The position numbers and the translations under genes were made by a program. 64,000 nucleotides of DNA, from assembly GCF_015904235.1 (NCBI RefSeq), contig NZ_JADZLT010000054.1, positions 98,461 to 162,460 of the forward strand. The letters are read 5' to 3'. Positions 1-9,122 of the stretch are shown piece after piece; the first letter of the stretch is position 1; each line of letters starts with the position of its first letter. This DNA comes from Methylobrevis albus (GTDB lineage: Bacteria; Pseudomonadota; Alphaproteobacteria; Rhizobiales; Pleomorphomonadaceae). The notes under the pieces were generated by a model. It searched no databases. It saw only the letters and a program-made list of their open reading frames with translations, and was not told where the DNA came from.

Positions 1-19
1 CCCTCCGACGGCACCCCCC

Positions 20-1603
20 TCAGAACGCCAGATGCTTCGCCTGGCGCACCATCGGCAGCGCCGAGACCTCGTCCAGCACCGCCGCCGGCACGTCGCCGTC
101 CACCTCGACGAGGCAGATCGCGTCGGCGCCCTGGGCGTGGCGGCCGAGGTTGAATGTGGCGATGTTGATGCCGGCGTCGCCGAGCAGGCCGGCGAAGCGG
201 CCGATGAAGCCCGGCTTGTCCTCGTTGGTGACGTAGATCATCGACGGGCCGAACTCCGCTTCCATGCGGATGCCCTTGATCTCGACGATGCGCGGCTTGC
301 CGTCGGCGAACACGGTGCCGGCGACGCCGCGCTCCTGGCGCTCGGTGACCACGACGAGCCGGATCAGCGCCTCGTGGTTGGCGGCCGAGTCGCGGCGCAC
401 CTCCTCGATGGCGATGCCGCGTTCCTTGGCGACCGCGGGCGCCGAGACCATGTTGACCGACTGCAGCACCGGCCGCAGCACGCCGGTGATCGCCGCCGCG
501 GTCAGGGCGCGGGTGTTCATGCGCGAGACGTCACCCTCATATTCGAGGCGGATGCCCTTGATGCCGGTCTCCGTGAGCTGGCCGGCGAACGAGCCGAGCA
601 GTTCGGCGAGCTTGACGAACGGCGTCAGCCGCGGCGCCTCGTCGGCCGAGATCGACGGCATGTTGAGCGCGTTGGTGACCGCGCCCTTCAGGAGATAGTC
701 GCACATCTGCTCGGCGACCTGCAGCGCCACGTTCTCCTGCGCTTCCGTGGTCGAGGCGCCGAGATGCGGCGTCGCCACCACGTTCGGATGGCCGAACAGC
801 AGGTGCGAGGTGGCGGGCTCGATCTCGAACACGTCGAGCGCCGCGCCGGCGACATGGCCCGAATCGAGGGCGGCCTTGAGGTCCGCCTCGACGATCAGGC
901 CGCCGCGGGCGCAGTTGATGATGCGCACGCCCTTCTTCATCTTCAGCAACGCCGAGATGTCGATGATGTTGCGCGTCTTCTCCGTCATCGGCGTGTGCAG
1001 GGTGATGAAGTCGGAGCGGCGGAACAGCTCGTCAAGCTCCACCTTCTCGACACCGAGATCGACCGCCCGCTCCGGCGACAGGAACGGATCGAAGGCGATC
1101 ACGTGCATCTTGAGGCCGATGCCGCGCTCGGCGACGATCGAGCCGATGTTGCCGCAGCCGATGATGCCGAGCGTCTTCGAGGTGAGCTCGACGCCCATGA
1201 AGCGGTTCTTCTCCCACTTGCCCTCGTGGGTCGAGGCGTTCGCCTCGGGGATCTGCCGGGCGAGCGCGAACATCATCGCGATGGCGTGCTCGGCCGTGGT
1301 GATCGAGTTGCCGAAGGGCGTGTTCATCACGATGATGCCCTTCGCCGTCGCCGCCGGGATGTCGACGTTGTCGACGCCAATGCCGGCCCGGCCGATCACC
1401 TTGAGGGCGCCGGCCTTCTCGATCAGCTTCGCCGTCACCTTGGTGTTGGAGCGGATGGCGAGGCCGTCATAGTTGCCGATGATCTCGGCGAGCTTTTCCT
1501 TGTCCTTGCCGAGGTCCGGCATGTAGTCGACGTCGACACCGCGATCCTTGAAGATCTGCACGGCGGTGGGGGAGAGCTTGTCGGAAATGAGCACGCGGGG
1601 CAT
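20..1603 (-). CDS. serA: D-3-phosphoglycerate dehydrogenase (long form)
   Basis: This 527-residue enzyme oxidises 3-phosphoglycerate to 3-phosphohydroxypyruvate with NAD, the first step of phosphorylated serine synthesis in the cytoplasm. The Rossmann motif GIIGCGNIGS lies near residues 147-155. The D-2-hydroxyacid dehydrogenase triad reads as Arg233 (NCARGG), Glu262 (DVFEIEP) and His280 (TPHLGAS). An intervening domain (about 320-450) and a C-terminal ACT domain (about 455-527) make this the long, potentially serine-regulated form. The ATG at 1603 was chosen because AGGAGG sits 5 bases upstream; the open frame continues another 26 codons but those look non-coding. serC lies upstream on the same strand, separated by about 260 bp carrying two inverted palindromic repeats. 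Confidence 0.97.
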   Translation of the reverse strand: MPRVLISDKLSPTAVQIFKDRGVDVDYMPDLGKDKEKLAEIIGNYDGLAIRSNTKVTAKLIEKAGALKVIGRAGIGVDNVDIPAATAKGIIVMNTPFGNSITTAEHAIAMMFALARQIPEANASTHEGKWEKNRFMGVELTSKTLGIIGCGNIGSIVAERGIGLKMHVIAFDPFLSPERAVDLGVEKVELDELFRRSDFITLHTPMTEKTRNIIDISALLKMKKGVRIINCARGGLIVEADLKAALDSGHVAGAALDVFEIEPATSHLLFGHPNVVATPHLGASTTEAQENVALQVAEQMCDYLLKGAVTNALNMPSISADEAPRLTPFVKLAELLGSFAGQLTETGIKGIRLEYEGDVSRMNTRALTAAAITGVLRPVLQSVNMVSAPAVAKERGIAIEEVRRDSAANHEALIRLVVVTERQERGVAGTVFADGKPRIVEIKGIRMEAEFGPSMIYVTNEDKPGFIGRFAGLLGDAGINIATFNLGRHAQGADAICLVEVDGDVPAAVLDEVSALPMVRQAKHLAF

Positions 1604-1682
1604 GGAGGCCTCCTGAGAGTGGGGTTCGCGGCACGGCGCTCGGCGCACGGCGCGCGGGGAATTTCGAAAGTCTGGCCGCAAC

Positions 1683-1837
1683 TCCCCTTCTCCCCTCGCG
1701 GGAGAAGGTGGCCGAAGGCCGGATGAGGGGGTTTGGGCGCGCGGCGGAGTGGGGAGTTTCGGACAAGCGCGGAATCTGCCGCGCCGCCGCCCCCCTCACC
1801 CGCCCTTCGGGCACCCTCTCCCGCGAAGGGAGAGGGG
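1683..1837. repeat. Paired GC-rich palindromic repeats between serC and serA
   Basis: Two copies of a short palindromic unit face each other. The first (about 1683-1731) reads CTTCTCCCCTCGCGGGAGAAG followed by GGCCGAAGGCC and GATGAGGGG. The second (about 1790-1837) is the same unit inverted, CCCCTCACCC to GGGAGAGGGG. The same unit recurs at 3280-3449. Such units resemble the REP-like palindromes of rhizobial genomes. They could fold into strong stems in the serC-serA transcript and so attenuate serA, but that is inference. Confidence 0.75.
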
Positions 1838-1864
1838 CAATCCGTCAGCTTCGCGGAGAAAGGC

Positions 1865-3037
1865 TCACGCCGCCTTGGCGAGGTCGGCCTTCACCACGGC
1901 GAACGCCCAGTCGAGCCACGGCGTCAGTGCCGCGACGTCGGCAGTCTCCACCGTCGCGCCGCACCAGATGCGCAGGCCCGGCGGGGCATCGCGGTAGGAG
2001 GCGATGTCGTAGGCGACGCCTTCCTTCTCGAGCAGGCCGGTCAGCGCCTTGACGAAGGCCTGCTGGCCGGCGTCGTCGAGCGCGGCAACCGCCGGGTCGG
2101 CATAGGTGAGGCAGACCGAGGTGTTCGAGCGGGTGGCGGGATCCCGGGCGAGGAAGTCGATCGCCGGCGTCTGTGCCACCCAGGCGGCGATCGCGGCCGC
2201 ATTGGCGTCGGCGCGGGCCTTCAGGCCGGCGAAGCCGCCGACCGATTTCGCCCAGTTCAGCGCATCGAGATAGTCCTCGACGCAGAGCATCGACGGCGTG
2301 TTGATCGTCTCGCCCTTGAAGATGCCCTCAATCACCTTGCCGCCGGAGGTGAGGCGGAAGATCTTCGGCAGCGGCCAGGCCGGCTTGTAGGTGACGAGGC
2401 GCTCGACCGCGCGCGGGCTGAGGATGATGACGCCGTGCGCGCCCTCGCCGCCGAGCACCTTCTGCCAGGAGAAGGTGACGACGTCGAGCTTGTCGTAGGG
2501 AAGGTCCTGCGCGAACGCCGCCGAGGTGGCGTCGCAGATCGTCAGGCCCTCGCGGTCCACGGGGATGAAATCGCCGTCCGGCAGGCGGACGCCGGAAGTG
2601 GTGCCGTTCCAGGTGAAGACCACGTCGTGCGCGAAATCGATTTGCGCGAGGTCGGGCAGCGCGCCGTAGGGCGCCTCGAAGACGCGCGCCTCGATCTTCA
2701 GCTGCTTGACGACGTCGGTGACCCAGCCGGAGCCGAAGCTCTCCCAGGCGAGCAGATCGACCGGGCGCTGCCCGAGCAGCGACCACAGCGCCATCTCGAC
2801 GGCGCCGGTGTCGGACGCGGGCACGATGCCGATCCGGTAGTCGGCGGGAACGCCGAGCACGTCGCGGGTGAGGTCGATCGCCTGCTGAAGCTTGGTCTTG
2901 CCGATCTTCGCGCGGTGCGAGCGGCCGAGCGCGGCATCGGCCAGCGCATCGAGGGTCCAGCCGGGGCGCTTGGCGCAGGGGCCGGACGAAAAACGGGGGT
3001 TCGCCGGCTTTTGGGCCGGTTTCGCGGTCACGCTCAT
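1865..3037 (-). CDS. serC: Phosphoserine transaminase
   Basis: The 390-residue product is a class-V PLP aminotransferase converting 3-phosphohydroxypyruvate and glutamate to phosphoserine and 2-oxoglutarate. The Schiff-base lysine is Lys193 in [13 protein letters not shown]. The N-terminal [15 protein letters not shown] block and the length match the alphaproteobacterial SerC subgroup rather than the shorter E. coli type. The ATG at 3037 is fixed by a ribosome-binding site (AGAGGA) inside a small hairpin just upstream, part of a serC leader. serA follows on the same strand, so the two probably form the usual serC-serA unit despite the repeats between them. Confidence 0.96.
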   Translation of the reverse strand: MSVTAKPAQKPANPRFSSGPCAKRPGWTLDALADAALGRSHRAKIGKTKLQQAIDLTRDVLGVPADYRIGIVPASDTGAVEMALWSLLGQRPVDLLAWESFGSGWVTDVVKQLKIEARVFEAPYGALPDLAQIDFAHDVVFTWNGTTSGVRLPDGDFIPVDREGLTICDATSAAFAQDLPYDKLDVVTFSWQKVLGGEGAHGVIILSPRAVERLVTYKPAWPLPKIFRLTSGGKVIEGIFKGETINTPSMLCVEDYLDALNWAKSVGGFAGLKARADANAAAIAAWVAQTPAIDFLARDPATRSNTSVCLTYADPAVAALDDAGQQAFVKALTGLLEKEGVAYDIASYRDAPPGLRIWCGATVETADVAALTPWLDWAFAVVKADLAKAA

Positions 3038-3095
3038 CTCTGTCTATCCTCTCAGATAGGTGCCCTTCGTTGGGGAAGGGTGTCCCGGGAACGCG
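3038..3095 (-). promoter_or_regulatory. serC leader RNA (serC motif) overlapping the ribosome-binding site
   Basis: Read on the minus strand, two hairpins precede the serC ATG. The first has stem CCCTTC/GAAGGG around a CCCAAC loop. The second is CTATC/GATAG (plus-strand 3055-3059 and 3044-3048) with the Shine-Dalgarno AGAGGA in its loop. A conserved leader called the serC motif is known upstream of alphaproteobacterial serC, with its last stem covering the ribosome-binding site, and this arrangement fits it. The ligand or regulator is not established. Boundaries are approximate. Confidence 0.7.
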
Positions 3096-3279
3096 TGTAC
3101 GCTCCGGAGAGAGGCAGTGTCAAGGGCGGGGGTTTTGGTGAGGGGGCCGCCCAGCGCGAAACGCCCGAGTTAAGCCATCAGGACATCCGCAAAGAAATGG
3201 GCGGCGATCTTTCAAGAGATGAATAGCACTTTCTCGAAAATTCTCCGTCGCGTGAAGTAGTAACCGGGAGCGCAAAAAT

Positions 3280-3449
3280 CCCTTCTCCCCTTGTGGGAGA
3301 AGGTGGCCGAAGGCCGGATGAGGGGTCGCGGCCTCTCCGCAATCCGGAGACCGCCGCACCGCCCTCCCCCTCACCTGCCCGAAGCCTGTCTTCGGGCAGG
3401 CCGGAGGCCTGACCCGGGGAGGCACCCTCTCCCGCGAGGGGAGAGGGGA
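3280..3449. repeat. Paired GC-rich palindromic repeats upstream of serC
   Basis: One unit (about 3280-3325) matches the 1683-1731 unit: CTTCTCCCC, then GGGAGAAG, GGCCGAAGGCC and GATGAGGGG. A second, inverted unit (about 3362-3449) is longer because it contains an extra palindrome, GCCTGTCTTCGGGCAGGCC. They fill most of the 425-bp space between serC and the downstream end of the hydrolase gene. The remainder (3096-3279) should contain the serC promoter, but no clear box stands out. Confidence 0.75.
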
Positions 3450-3462
3450 AATCCGCCGAGCC

Positions 3463-4293
3463 TCACCCCTCGATGAACGCCAGCAGGTCGGCGTTGATCA
3501 GGTCCGGGTGGGTCGCGAACAGGCCGTGCGACAGGCCCTCATAGGTCTTCAGCGTGCCGTGGCGCAGCAGCTTGATCGCCTTCAGCGCCGAATCGGCGAT
3601 CGGCACCACCTGGTCGTCGGTGCCGTGCATCAGCAGCACCGGCAGGTCGATCGCCTTGAGGTCGTCGGTGAAGTCGGTTTCCGAGAAGGCGGTGATGCAG
3701 TCGAGGTGCGCCTTGGCGCCGCCCGCCATGCCCTGCCGCCACCAGTTGTCGATCAGCCCCTGGTTGACCACGGCGCCCGGCCGGTTGAAGCCGTAGAACG
3801 GCCCCGTCGGGATATCGATGAAGAACTGCGCCCGGTTGGCGATCAGCGCCGCGCGGAAGCCGTCGAACACCTCCTTCGGCAGGCCCTCGGGATTGGCCGC
3901 GGTCTGCAGCATGATCGGCGGCACCGCCCCGATCAGCACCGCCTTGGCGACGCGGCCCGGCTCGGCGCGGGCCACGTAGCGGGCGACCTCGCCGCCGCCG
4001 GTGGAATGGCCGATGTGGATGGCGTTCTTCAGGTCGAGCGCGCGGGCGAGTTCGATGACGTCGGCGGCGTAGGTGTCCATCTCGTTGCCGGTGTCGGTCT
4101 GGTCCGAGCGGCCATGGCCGCGGCGGTCGTGCGCGACGACGCGGTAGCCCTTGGCGAGGAAGAACAGCAGCTGGTTGTCCCAGTCGTCGGCGCTGAGCGG
4201 CCAGCCGTGATGGAAGACCACCGGCTGCGCGTCCTTCGAACCCCAGTCCTTGTAGAAGATGCGCGTGCCGTCGGCGGTGGTGATCGTGCCCAT
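3463..4293 (-). CDS. Alpha/beta hydrolase, cofactor-free haloperoxidase/arylesterase type
   Basis: The 276-residue protein has a complete Ser-Asp-His triad: nucleophile Ser97 in the elbow GHSTGG, an Asp in LMHGTDDQ (226/227) and His256 in LSHGLFATH. The oxyanion segment is [13 protein letters not shown]. Length and motifs match the 'non-heme chloroperoxidase' group, whose physiological role is usually esterase or lactonase activity; halogenation is a side reaction. The ATG at 4293 has AAGGAGA about 7 bases upstream, whereas the longer open frame has no such site. It is transcribed divergently from the regulator at 4412, with 118 bp between starts, so that regulator may control it. There is no signal peptide, so it is probably cytoplasmic. 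Confidence 0.88.
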   Translation of the reverse strand: MGTITTADGTRIFYKDWGSKDAQPVVFHHGWPLSADDWDNQLLFFLAKGYRVVAHDRRGHGRSDQTDTGNEMDTYAADVIELARALDLKNAIHIGHSTGGGEVARYVARAEPGRVAKAVLIGAVPPIMLQTAANPEGLPKEVFDGFRAALIANRAQFFIDIPTGPFYGFNRPGAVVNQGLIDNWWRQGMAGGAKAHLDCITAFSETDFTDDLKAIDLPVLLMHGTDDQVVPIADSALKAIKLLRHGTLKTYEGLSHGLFATHPDLINADLLAFIEG

Positions 4294-4376
4294 GTCCGTC
4301 TCTCCTTGGCTTCGGGCGACCCGGCGCCGCCCGTCGATATGGACAGGATTAGCCCTCACCGTGCAGGATGGCGCTT

Positions 4377-4388
4377 GTCGAAATCGAC
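4377..4388. promoter_or_regulatory. Candidate operator palindrome between divergent genes
   Basis: GTCGA-AA-TCGAC is a perfect 12-bp inverted repeat 23 bp before the regulator start and within the shared divergent promoter region. A binding site for the adjacent AraC-type regulator is plausible, although AraC family sites are more often direct repeats. Position is the main support. Confidence 0.3.
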
Positions 4389-4411
4389 GATCACCAAGGC
4401 AAAATTGACAA

Positions 4412-5395
4412 ATGCCATCACCACCCGACCTCGTCTCGGAAATCGGCCTGCTGATCTATCCGGACTCGCAGCTCGCCGCCGTCTACGGCCTCACCGACCT
4501 CTTCCGCATCGCCGGCGAATGGTCGGCGCCGCGGCCCGACAGCGGCCGGCGACGCGAGATCCGCGTCAGCCACTGGCGCACGCCGGACGGCGGCGGCGCG
4601 CCCGCCTGCGTCTGGGACAGCCACCCCGACCCGGCGCACCGGCTCGGCTACGTCATCACGCCGCCGAGCCTCGTGATGCCCGCGCGCATGCAGCCGATGC
4701 CGGACGAAGCGAAATGGCTGACGGCGCGCCACGCCGAAGGCAGCCGGCTCTGCTCGGTCTGCGCCGGCGCCTTCGTGCTCGCCGAGACCGGGCTGATCGA
4801 CCATCGGCGCGCCACCACGCATTGGGCGTTCGCCGAGGCGCTCGCCGCGCGCTTTCCGAACGTCGACGTCGCCGTCGACCGCATGGTGCTCGACGACGGC
4901 GACATTCTCACCGCCGGCGGCATCCTCGCCTGGACCGACCTCGGCCTGACGCTGGTCTCGAAGCTGCTCGGCCCCAGCGTCATGCTGGCGACTTCCCGCT
5001 TCCTGCTCGTCGAGCCGCCGGGACGCGCGCAGCTCCCGTTCGCGCAGTTCATTCCGGTGTTCGAGCACGGCGACGCCGCGATCCTGCGGGTGCAGCACCG
5101 CCTGCATGCCACCGGGGCGCAGGAGCAGACGGTGGCCGACCTCGCCGGCCTCGCCGGCATGACGGAACGCACCTTCCTGCGCCGCTTCACCAAGGCGACC
5201 GGCCTGCGGCCGACCGACTACGCCCAGCAGGTGCGCATCGTCCGGGCGCGCGAGGCGCTGGAGCTCAGCAACACGCCCGTCGAGCAGATCGCCTTCCAGG
5301 TCGGCTACGCCGACCCCGCCGCCTTCCGCAAGGTGTTCGCCAAAATCACCGGCCTCGGCCCGAGCGCCTACCGCCGCCGCTTCGGCGTCGCCTGA
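4412..5395 (+). CDS. GlxA-type transcriptional regulator (DJ-1/PfpI domain + AraC HTH)
   Basis: The 327-residue protein joins an N-terminal DJ-1/PfpI-like domain (about 10-190, starting [18 protein letters not shown]) to a C-terminal AraC double helix-turn-helix (about 225-325, with [14 protein letters not shown] and the signature [25 protein letters not shown]). A cysteine sits in the nucleophile-elbow position ([15 protein letters not shown]), as in many GlxA-like proteins, where the domain senses a ligand rather than acting as an enzyme. It is divergent from the hydrolase at 3463-4293, a likely target. The ligand cannot be read from the sequence. The start has only a weak ribosome-binding site (AAGGC about 12 bases upstream). 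Confidence 0.9.
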   Translation: MPSPPDLVSEIGLLIYPDSQLAAVYGLTDLFRIAGEWSAPRPDSGRRREIRVSHWRTPDGGGAPACVWDSHPDPAHRLGYVITPPSLVMPARMQPMPDEAKWLTARHAEGSRLCSVCAGAFVLAETGLIDHRRATTHWAFAEALAARFPNVDVAVDRMVLDDGDILTAGGILAWTDLGLTLVSKLLGPSVMLATSRFLLVEPPGRAQLPFAQFIPVFEHGDAAILRVQHRLHATGAQEQTVADLAGLAGMTERTFLRRFTKATGLRPTDYAQQVRIVRAREALELSNTPVEQIAFQVGYADPAAFRKVFAKITGLGPSAYRRRFGVA

Positions 5396-5420
5396 GCTCG
5401 CAGCGTCGGACGAACAACGC

Positions 5421-5449
5421 AAAACGGCGGCCCCTCGCGAGGGCCGCCG
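5421..5449 (-). terminator. Rho-independent terminator of the outer-membrane protein gene
   Basis: A 9-bp stem, CGGCGGCCC/GGGCCGCCG (5425-5433 and 5441-5449), encloses a 7-base loop. On the minus strand it is followed by TTTT (AAAA at 5421-5424). It lies 60 bp beyond the stop of the gene ending at 5510 and may also stop transcripts of the convergent regulator. Confidence 0.8.
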
Positions 5450-5509
5450 CTTGCAGGACTTTCGCGCGGCGCCGGTGGCGGTCGGAAGCCGACCGGCCGG
5501 GCCGTTCGA

Positions 5510-6259
5510 TCAATAGAAGGCGTAGCGCAGGCCGAGACGGATCTCGTGGGCCTGGAGCTTGTCGGTCTCGGCCTTGGTGACGCAGCCGCAGGCCGTGAAG
5601 GTGTCGCCGGTCTTGGCTTCGCCGAGGTTCAGGTAGCGGTAGTTGAGGTCGAGCGAGAGCTGCTCGGTCAGGGCGTAGGACGCACCCGCCGTCAGGGCCC
5701 AGGCGAAGTTCCACTCCGAATCGCCGTCGCCGATCTTGCCGATGCCCGGCGAGGTGACGGAGCTGGTGCGGAGGTAGGTGCCGCCGATGCCGGCGCCGAC
5801 GTAAGGCGTGATGCCGCCGTAGGTGCCGAGGTCGGCGTAGACGTTGACGAGGGTCGTCCAGGCGTCGATGTCGGTTTCGGCGGTGGCGGAGGTGAAGCCG
5901 CCGCAGGCGGTGACGCAGTGGAACGTGCCCTTGAAGCCCGACTTGAATTCATAGTCGGTGGTCAGGTCGGCGCGCAGGTAGTCGTTGAACTGGTAGCCGA
6001 TGCCGGCGCCGATCAGGCCGGTGTCGTCGAGCGAGGTGTTGGTCACCGAACCGACGTGCGGCTTCAGGCTGATATCGGGGTCGCGGTAGAACTTGTAGCC
6101 GATGTCGCCACGCAGGTACCAGCCGCCGACGACGTCGAGCGGGATCACTTCGGGGGTCTCGATGATCGGCGGATAGTCGATGATGTCGGCGGCCTGGGCG
6201 GCCGACACCGAAAGCACGGCGCCGAGGAGCGCGGATGCAGCCTTCGCAAACGTGCGCAT
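5510..6259 (-). CDS. Outer-membrane beta-barrel protein, Omp25/Omp31-like
   Basis: About 249 residues with a typical signal peptide (MRTFAKAASALLGAVLSVSAAQA, cut before ADIIDY). Alternating beta strands follow, such as GWYLRGDIGYKFY, AGIGYQFNDYLRADL and LSLDLNYRYLNLG, ending LGLRYAFY with the terminal aromatic residue used by the BAM machinery. This is the small rhizobial Omp25/Omp31/RopB-like fold, a structural porin-like protein tied to the envelope. Paired cysteines (CVTACGG and CGC) in two loops may form disulfides. The second of two ATGs was chosen because AAGGA is 8 bases from it but only 2 from the first (6265). The gene is monocistronic, with a terminator at 5421-5449. Confidence 0.88.
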   Translation of the reverse strand: MRTFAKAASALLGAVLSVSAAQAADIIDYPPIIETPEVIPLDVVGGWYLRGDIGYKFYRDPDISLKPHVGSVTNTSLDDTGLIGAGIGYQFNDYLRADLTTDYEFKSGFKGTFHCVTACGGFTSATAETDIDAWTTLVNVYADLGTYGGITPYVGAGIGGTYLRTSSVTSPGIGKIGDGDSEWNFAWALTAGASYALTEQLSLDLNYRYLNLGEAKTGDTFTACGCVTKAETDKLQAHEIRLGLRYAFY

Positions 6260-6430
6260 GGTCATGGTCCTTCTTTCGTCTCCCCGGGAGCCAAACTGAC
6301 CCGGATCGTCCTGGAGTTGATGGGACCGAGACTAGGCAGGAACGGTTAATCGACACTTAACCACGTTTCTTCACCACGATTATTTACCGTGATGACCGTC
6401 GCGATGCCCCGCGCCGTGGCGAAACGGCAA

Positions 6431-6459
6431 CAGCCGGGCATCGCGGCGATGCCCGGCTG
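6431..6459 (-). terminator. Probable terminator after glmM
   Basis: A long hairpin with stem CAGCCGGGCATCG/CGATGCCCGGCTG (6431-6443 and 6447-6459) lies 38 bp past the glmM stop. The downstream T tract on the minus strand is weak (TTGCCGTTTC), so termination may be incomplete. Confidence 0.6.
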
Positions 6460-6496
6460 TGCGCAGAAGAAGCAATATGCGGCCGGATGGCCCGCG

Positions 6497-7843
6497 TCAG
6501 GCCGCGACGGCGCCGATCGCGCTGATGATGTCGTCGACCACGGCCGAGACGAGATCGGCGTCGTCGCCCTCCCCCATCACCCGGATCAGCGGTTCGGTGC
6601 CCGACGGCCGCACCACGATGCGCCCGTCGTTGCCGAGCCGGCTGCGGGCGGCGGCGATGGCGCTGCGCACGGTCTCCTGCTCCAGCGGCTGCTTGGCGGT
6701 GGTGCGGATGTTGCGCAGCACCTGCGGCGTCGGCTCGAACAAGTGGCAGACCGCGCTGACCGGCTTGTCCTGCCGCTTCACCGCGGCGAGCACCTGGAGA
6801 GCGGCGACGAGGCCGTCGCCCGTCGTCGAATAGTCGGCGAGCACGATGTGGCCGGACTGCTCGCCGCCGACGTTGTAGCCCTCGGCGCGCATCGCCTCGA
6901 CGACGTAACGGTCGCCGACCTTGGTCCGGTGCAGCGCGAGGCCCTGTTTCGCGAGATGCCGCTCGAGGCCGAGGTTCGACATGATCGTCGCGACGATGCC
7001 CGGCTTCGTCAGCCGGCCGTCTTCGGCGAACGACTGCGCCACCACCGCCATCAGCTGGTCGCCGTCGACGATCTGGCCCTTTTCGTCGACGATGATGACG
7101 CGGTCGGCGTCGCCGTCCAGCGCGATGCCGATGTCGGCGCGCACCTCGTGCACCTTGGCGACCAGGGCGCCGAGGCTGGTGGAGCCGCATTCGCGGTTGA
7201 TGTTGAGACCGTCCGGATTGACACCGATCGCCACCACTTCGGCGCCGAGTTCCCACAGCGCTTCGGGGGCGACCCGGTAGGCGGCGCCGTTGGCGCAGTC
7301 GATGGCGACGCGCAGGCCCGAGAGGTTGATCGCGCGCGGCAGGGTGCGCTTGGCGAACTCGACATAGCGGTCGCGCACGCCGTCGAGCCGCTTGGCGCGG
7401 CCGAGGTCGATCGGCTGCGCGAGCCGGCGGGTGAGATCGGAGTCGATCAGCGCCTCGATGTCGGTCTCGATCTCGTCGGAGAGCTTGTAGCCGTCCGGGC
7501 CGAACAACTTGATGCCGTTGTCGGCGAAGGGATTGTGCGAGGCGGAGATCATCACGCCGAGGTCGGCGCGCAAGCTGCGCGTCAGCATCGCGATCGCCGG
7601 CGTCGGCACCGGGCCGCACAGCACCACGTCCATGCCGACCGCGGTGAAGCCGGCGGTGAGCGCCGGCTCGATCATGTAGCCCGACAGCCGGGTATCCTTG
7701 CCGATCACCACCCGGTGGCGATGGTTGCCGCGGCGGAAGGCGAGGCCGGCGGCCATGCCGACCTTCATCGCGATCTCGGGCGTGATCGGCCAGCGGTTGG
7801 CGGTGCCGCGGATGCCGTCGGTGCCGAAATAGGTTCTAGCCAT
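6497..7843 (-). CDS. glmM: Phosphoglucosamine mutase
   Basis: The 448-residue enzyme interconverts glucosamine-6-phosphate and glucosamine-1-phosphate, feeding UDP-GlcNAc for peptidoglycan and lipid A. The active serine that is phosphorylated is Ser102 in MISASHNP. The Mg-binding loop DGDADR is at 243-248 and the phosphate-binding loop [12 protein letters not shown] is near the C-terminus. The N-terminus [13 protein letters not shown] matches the family and sets the ATG at 7843; the ribosome-binding site there is weak. Its place downstream of ftsH follows the widespread tilS-ftsH-glmM order, but here two unrelated small genes and a repeat lie between ftsH and glmM. Confidence 0.97.
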   Translation of the reverse strand: MARTYFGTDGIRGTANRWPITPEIAMKVGMAAGLAFRRGNHRHRVVIGKDTRLSGYMIEPALTAGFTAVGMDVVLCGPVPTPAIAMLTRSLRADLGVMISASHNPFADNGIKLFGPDGYKLSDEIETDIEALIDSDLTRRLAQPIDLGRAKRLDGVRDRYVEFAKRTLPRAINLSGLRVAIDCANGAAYRVAPEALWELGAEVVAIGVNPDGLNINRECGSTSLGALVAKVHEVRADIGIALDGDADRVIIVDEKGQIVDGDQLMAVVAQSFAEDGRLTKPGIVATIMSNLGLERHLAKQGLALHRTKVGDRYVVEAMRAEGYNVGGEQSGHIVLADYSTTGDGLVAALQVLAAVKRQDKPVSAVCHLFEPTPQVLRNIRTTAKQPLEQETVRSAIAAARSRLGNDGRIVVRPSGTEPLIRVMGEGDDADLVSAVVDDIISAIGAVAA

Positions 7844-8041
7844 GGGACTTGCGCAACTCCGTGCCGTATCCGGTTCGCGCCGGGGCCTGCCCCGACCGCG
7901 CGTCACCGTTCGTTGGAGGGAGATTAGCGCCGATCGTTACCGAAAATGGTTCAAAATTGGTGTGCGATTGTATCGGCGCGGCGCCACGCGGCCACGTTGG
8001 ACGCCGCGGGCCAACTGCCGGCGACGATCCCGCACACCGCC

Positions 8042-8731
8042 TCATCCCCGGATCGCCTTGAAGATGCCGGCGGCCTGCTGCACCGTGGCGAAGACGCGCT
8101 GGGCGGGGCCGAGCAGATCGCGCGCCTGGCCGCGCTTCTCGTGCCACGACTTGACGACGTGCGACAGTGCGGTGTTGGAGATCGTGCCGCTCGCAAAGGC
8201 GCGGTTCGGGTTGAAGCGCTGGCGCGGGTCGGCGTTGAGGCCGACACCGAGGCTGCTCTCCTTGCCCGAGGCGGAAATCTGCGCGTCGGCGCTCTTCCGG
8301 TCGAGCGAGGCCGAAACGATGATCGCCCGCTTGGCGGACTGGTCGGCCATGCCACCGACAAGGCTGTTGGCGGCGGCGGCGACGTTGCGCAGGTTCTCGT
8401 TGCCGCGCCGTTCCTGGTAGCCGAGATAGAGCACGTCGCCGGCGGCCGGCCCGCCGCTGCCGACGACCTTGAACTCCCACGAGCCGCCGCCCTGCGGGTT
8501 GGCGAGCAGGTGCGCGAAATCCTTCTTGTGCTGGGCGAGGAAGTAGATCCGGTCGTGCACGCCGAGTTCGACCGTGCAGGCGTCCCTCGCGCCGCTCATC
8601 GTGTACATCGGAATGCCGTTCTCGACCGTCCGGGTCACCGCGCCGGTGGTGTTGGCCTTCTCGATCTTCAGGCCGTAGCGGTTGAACTGCGCGGCCCAGT
8701 CCTTCGTCAGATCGATCTCGTAGTCGGTCAT
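8042..8731 (-). CDS. Hypothetical protein, unrecognised family
   Basis: The 229-residue product has no signal peptide or membrane segment. The start is supported by GAGGAG about 10 bases before ATG 8731. The N-terminal half looks like a beta-rich globular domain (DYEIDLTKDWAAQF, VHDRIYFLAQHKKDFAHLL, SWEFKVVGSGG). The C-terminal half is helical and Ala-rich (NVAAAANSLVGGMADQSAKRAI, AQRVFATVQQAAGIFKAIRG). I do not recognise it. It lies between glmM and a repeat-filled spacer on the same strand, so it could be read through into glmM; no function can be inferred from this. Confidence 0.65.
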   Translation of the reverse strand: MTDYEIDLTKDWAAQFNRYGLKIEKANTTGAVTRTVENGIPMYTMSGARDACTVELGVHDRIYFLAQHKKDFAHLLANPQGGGSWEFKVVGSGGPAAGDVLYLGYQERRGNENLRNVAAAANSLVGGMADQSAKRAIIVSASLDRKSADAQISASGKESSLGVGLNADPRQRFNPNRAFASGTISNTALSHVVKSWHEKRGQARDLLGPAQRVFATVQQAAGIFKAIRG

Positions 8732-8926
8732 GGCCCTGGCTCCTCGTTCCGGCGCCGCGCCCGGCGCCCCATCGGGCCGGGTCTTCGTCGCCGCTTCATG
8801 AGGATCAGAAAGCCCGATCCGGACCCCGGCCGCTGTTCCCGAGGGAACAGGGCCGCAGAATTTTCGGAAATTCGTCACCGTCCCGTTCGGCCTGCGGTGG
8901 CCCGGTCAGCGATCGGCGGTGGTCTG

Positions 8927-9079
8927 CGCGCCCGGCCTCGCCCTTCGAGACGGCCCTGCGGGCCTCCTCAGGATGAGGTTTTGGAGAGGTTTCTTCTTCT
9001 ATGTCAGGCGTTTACCCTTTTCCCTCATCCTGAGGAAGCCGCGTTGCGGCTGTCTCGAAGGGCGAGGGAAAAGCCGGGG
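8927..9079. repeat. Paired palindromic repeat, family C copy 1
   Basis: Two inverted arms: CTCGCCCTTCGAGACGGCC then GGGCCTCCTCAGGATGAGG at the left, and CCCTCATCCTGAGGAAG then GGCTGTCTCGAAGGGCGAGG at the right, around a short AT-richer core. The copy at 61398-61551 is closely similar over its full length, including the flanks. More diverged copies lie at 37708-37861 and 46597-46733. It fills much of the 391-bp gap between the two neighbouring genes. Confidence 0.8.
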
Positions 9080-9122
9080 CGCCGGCTTGATCTGACCCGC
9101 GTTCCGCCCGTTCGGCCTGCGA

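Noticed and set aside
32-1726. Very long open frame on the plus strand opposite serA (564 codons)
   Set aside because: It is antisense to serA and rich in His/Arg/Asp from reversed GC-rich codons. It has no family resemblance and no ribosome-binding site.
1683-3449. CRISPR-like array from repeated GC-rich units
   Set aside because: Units are few, palindromic and irregularly spaced, with no uniform spacers and no cas genes.
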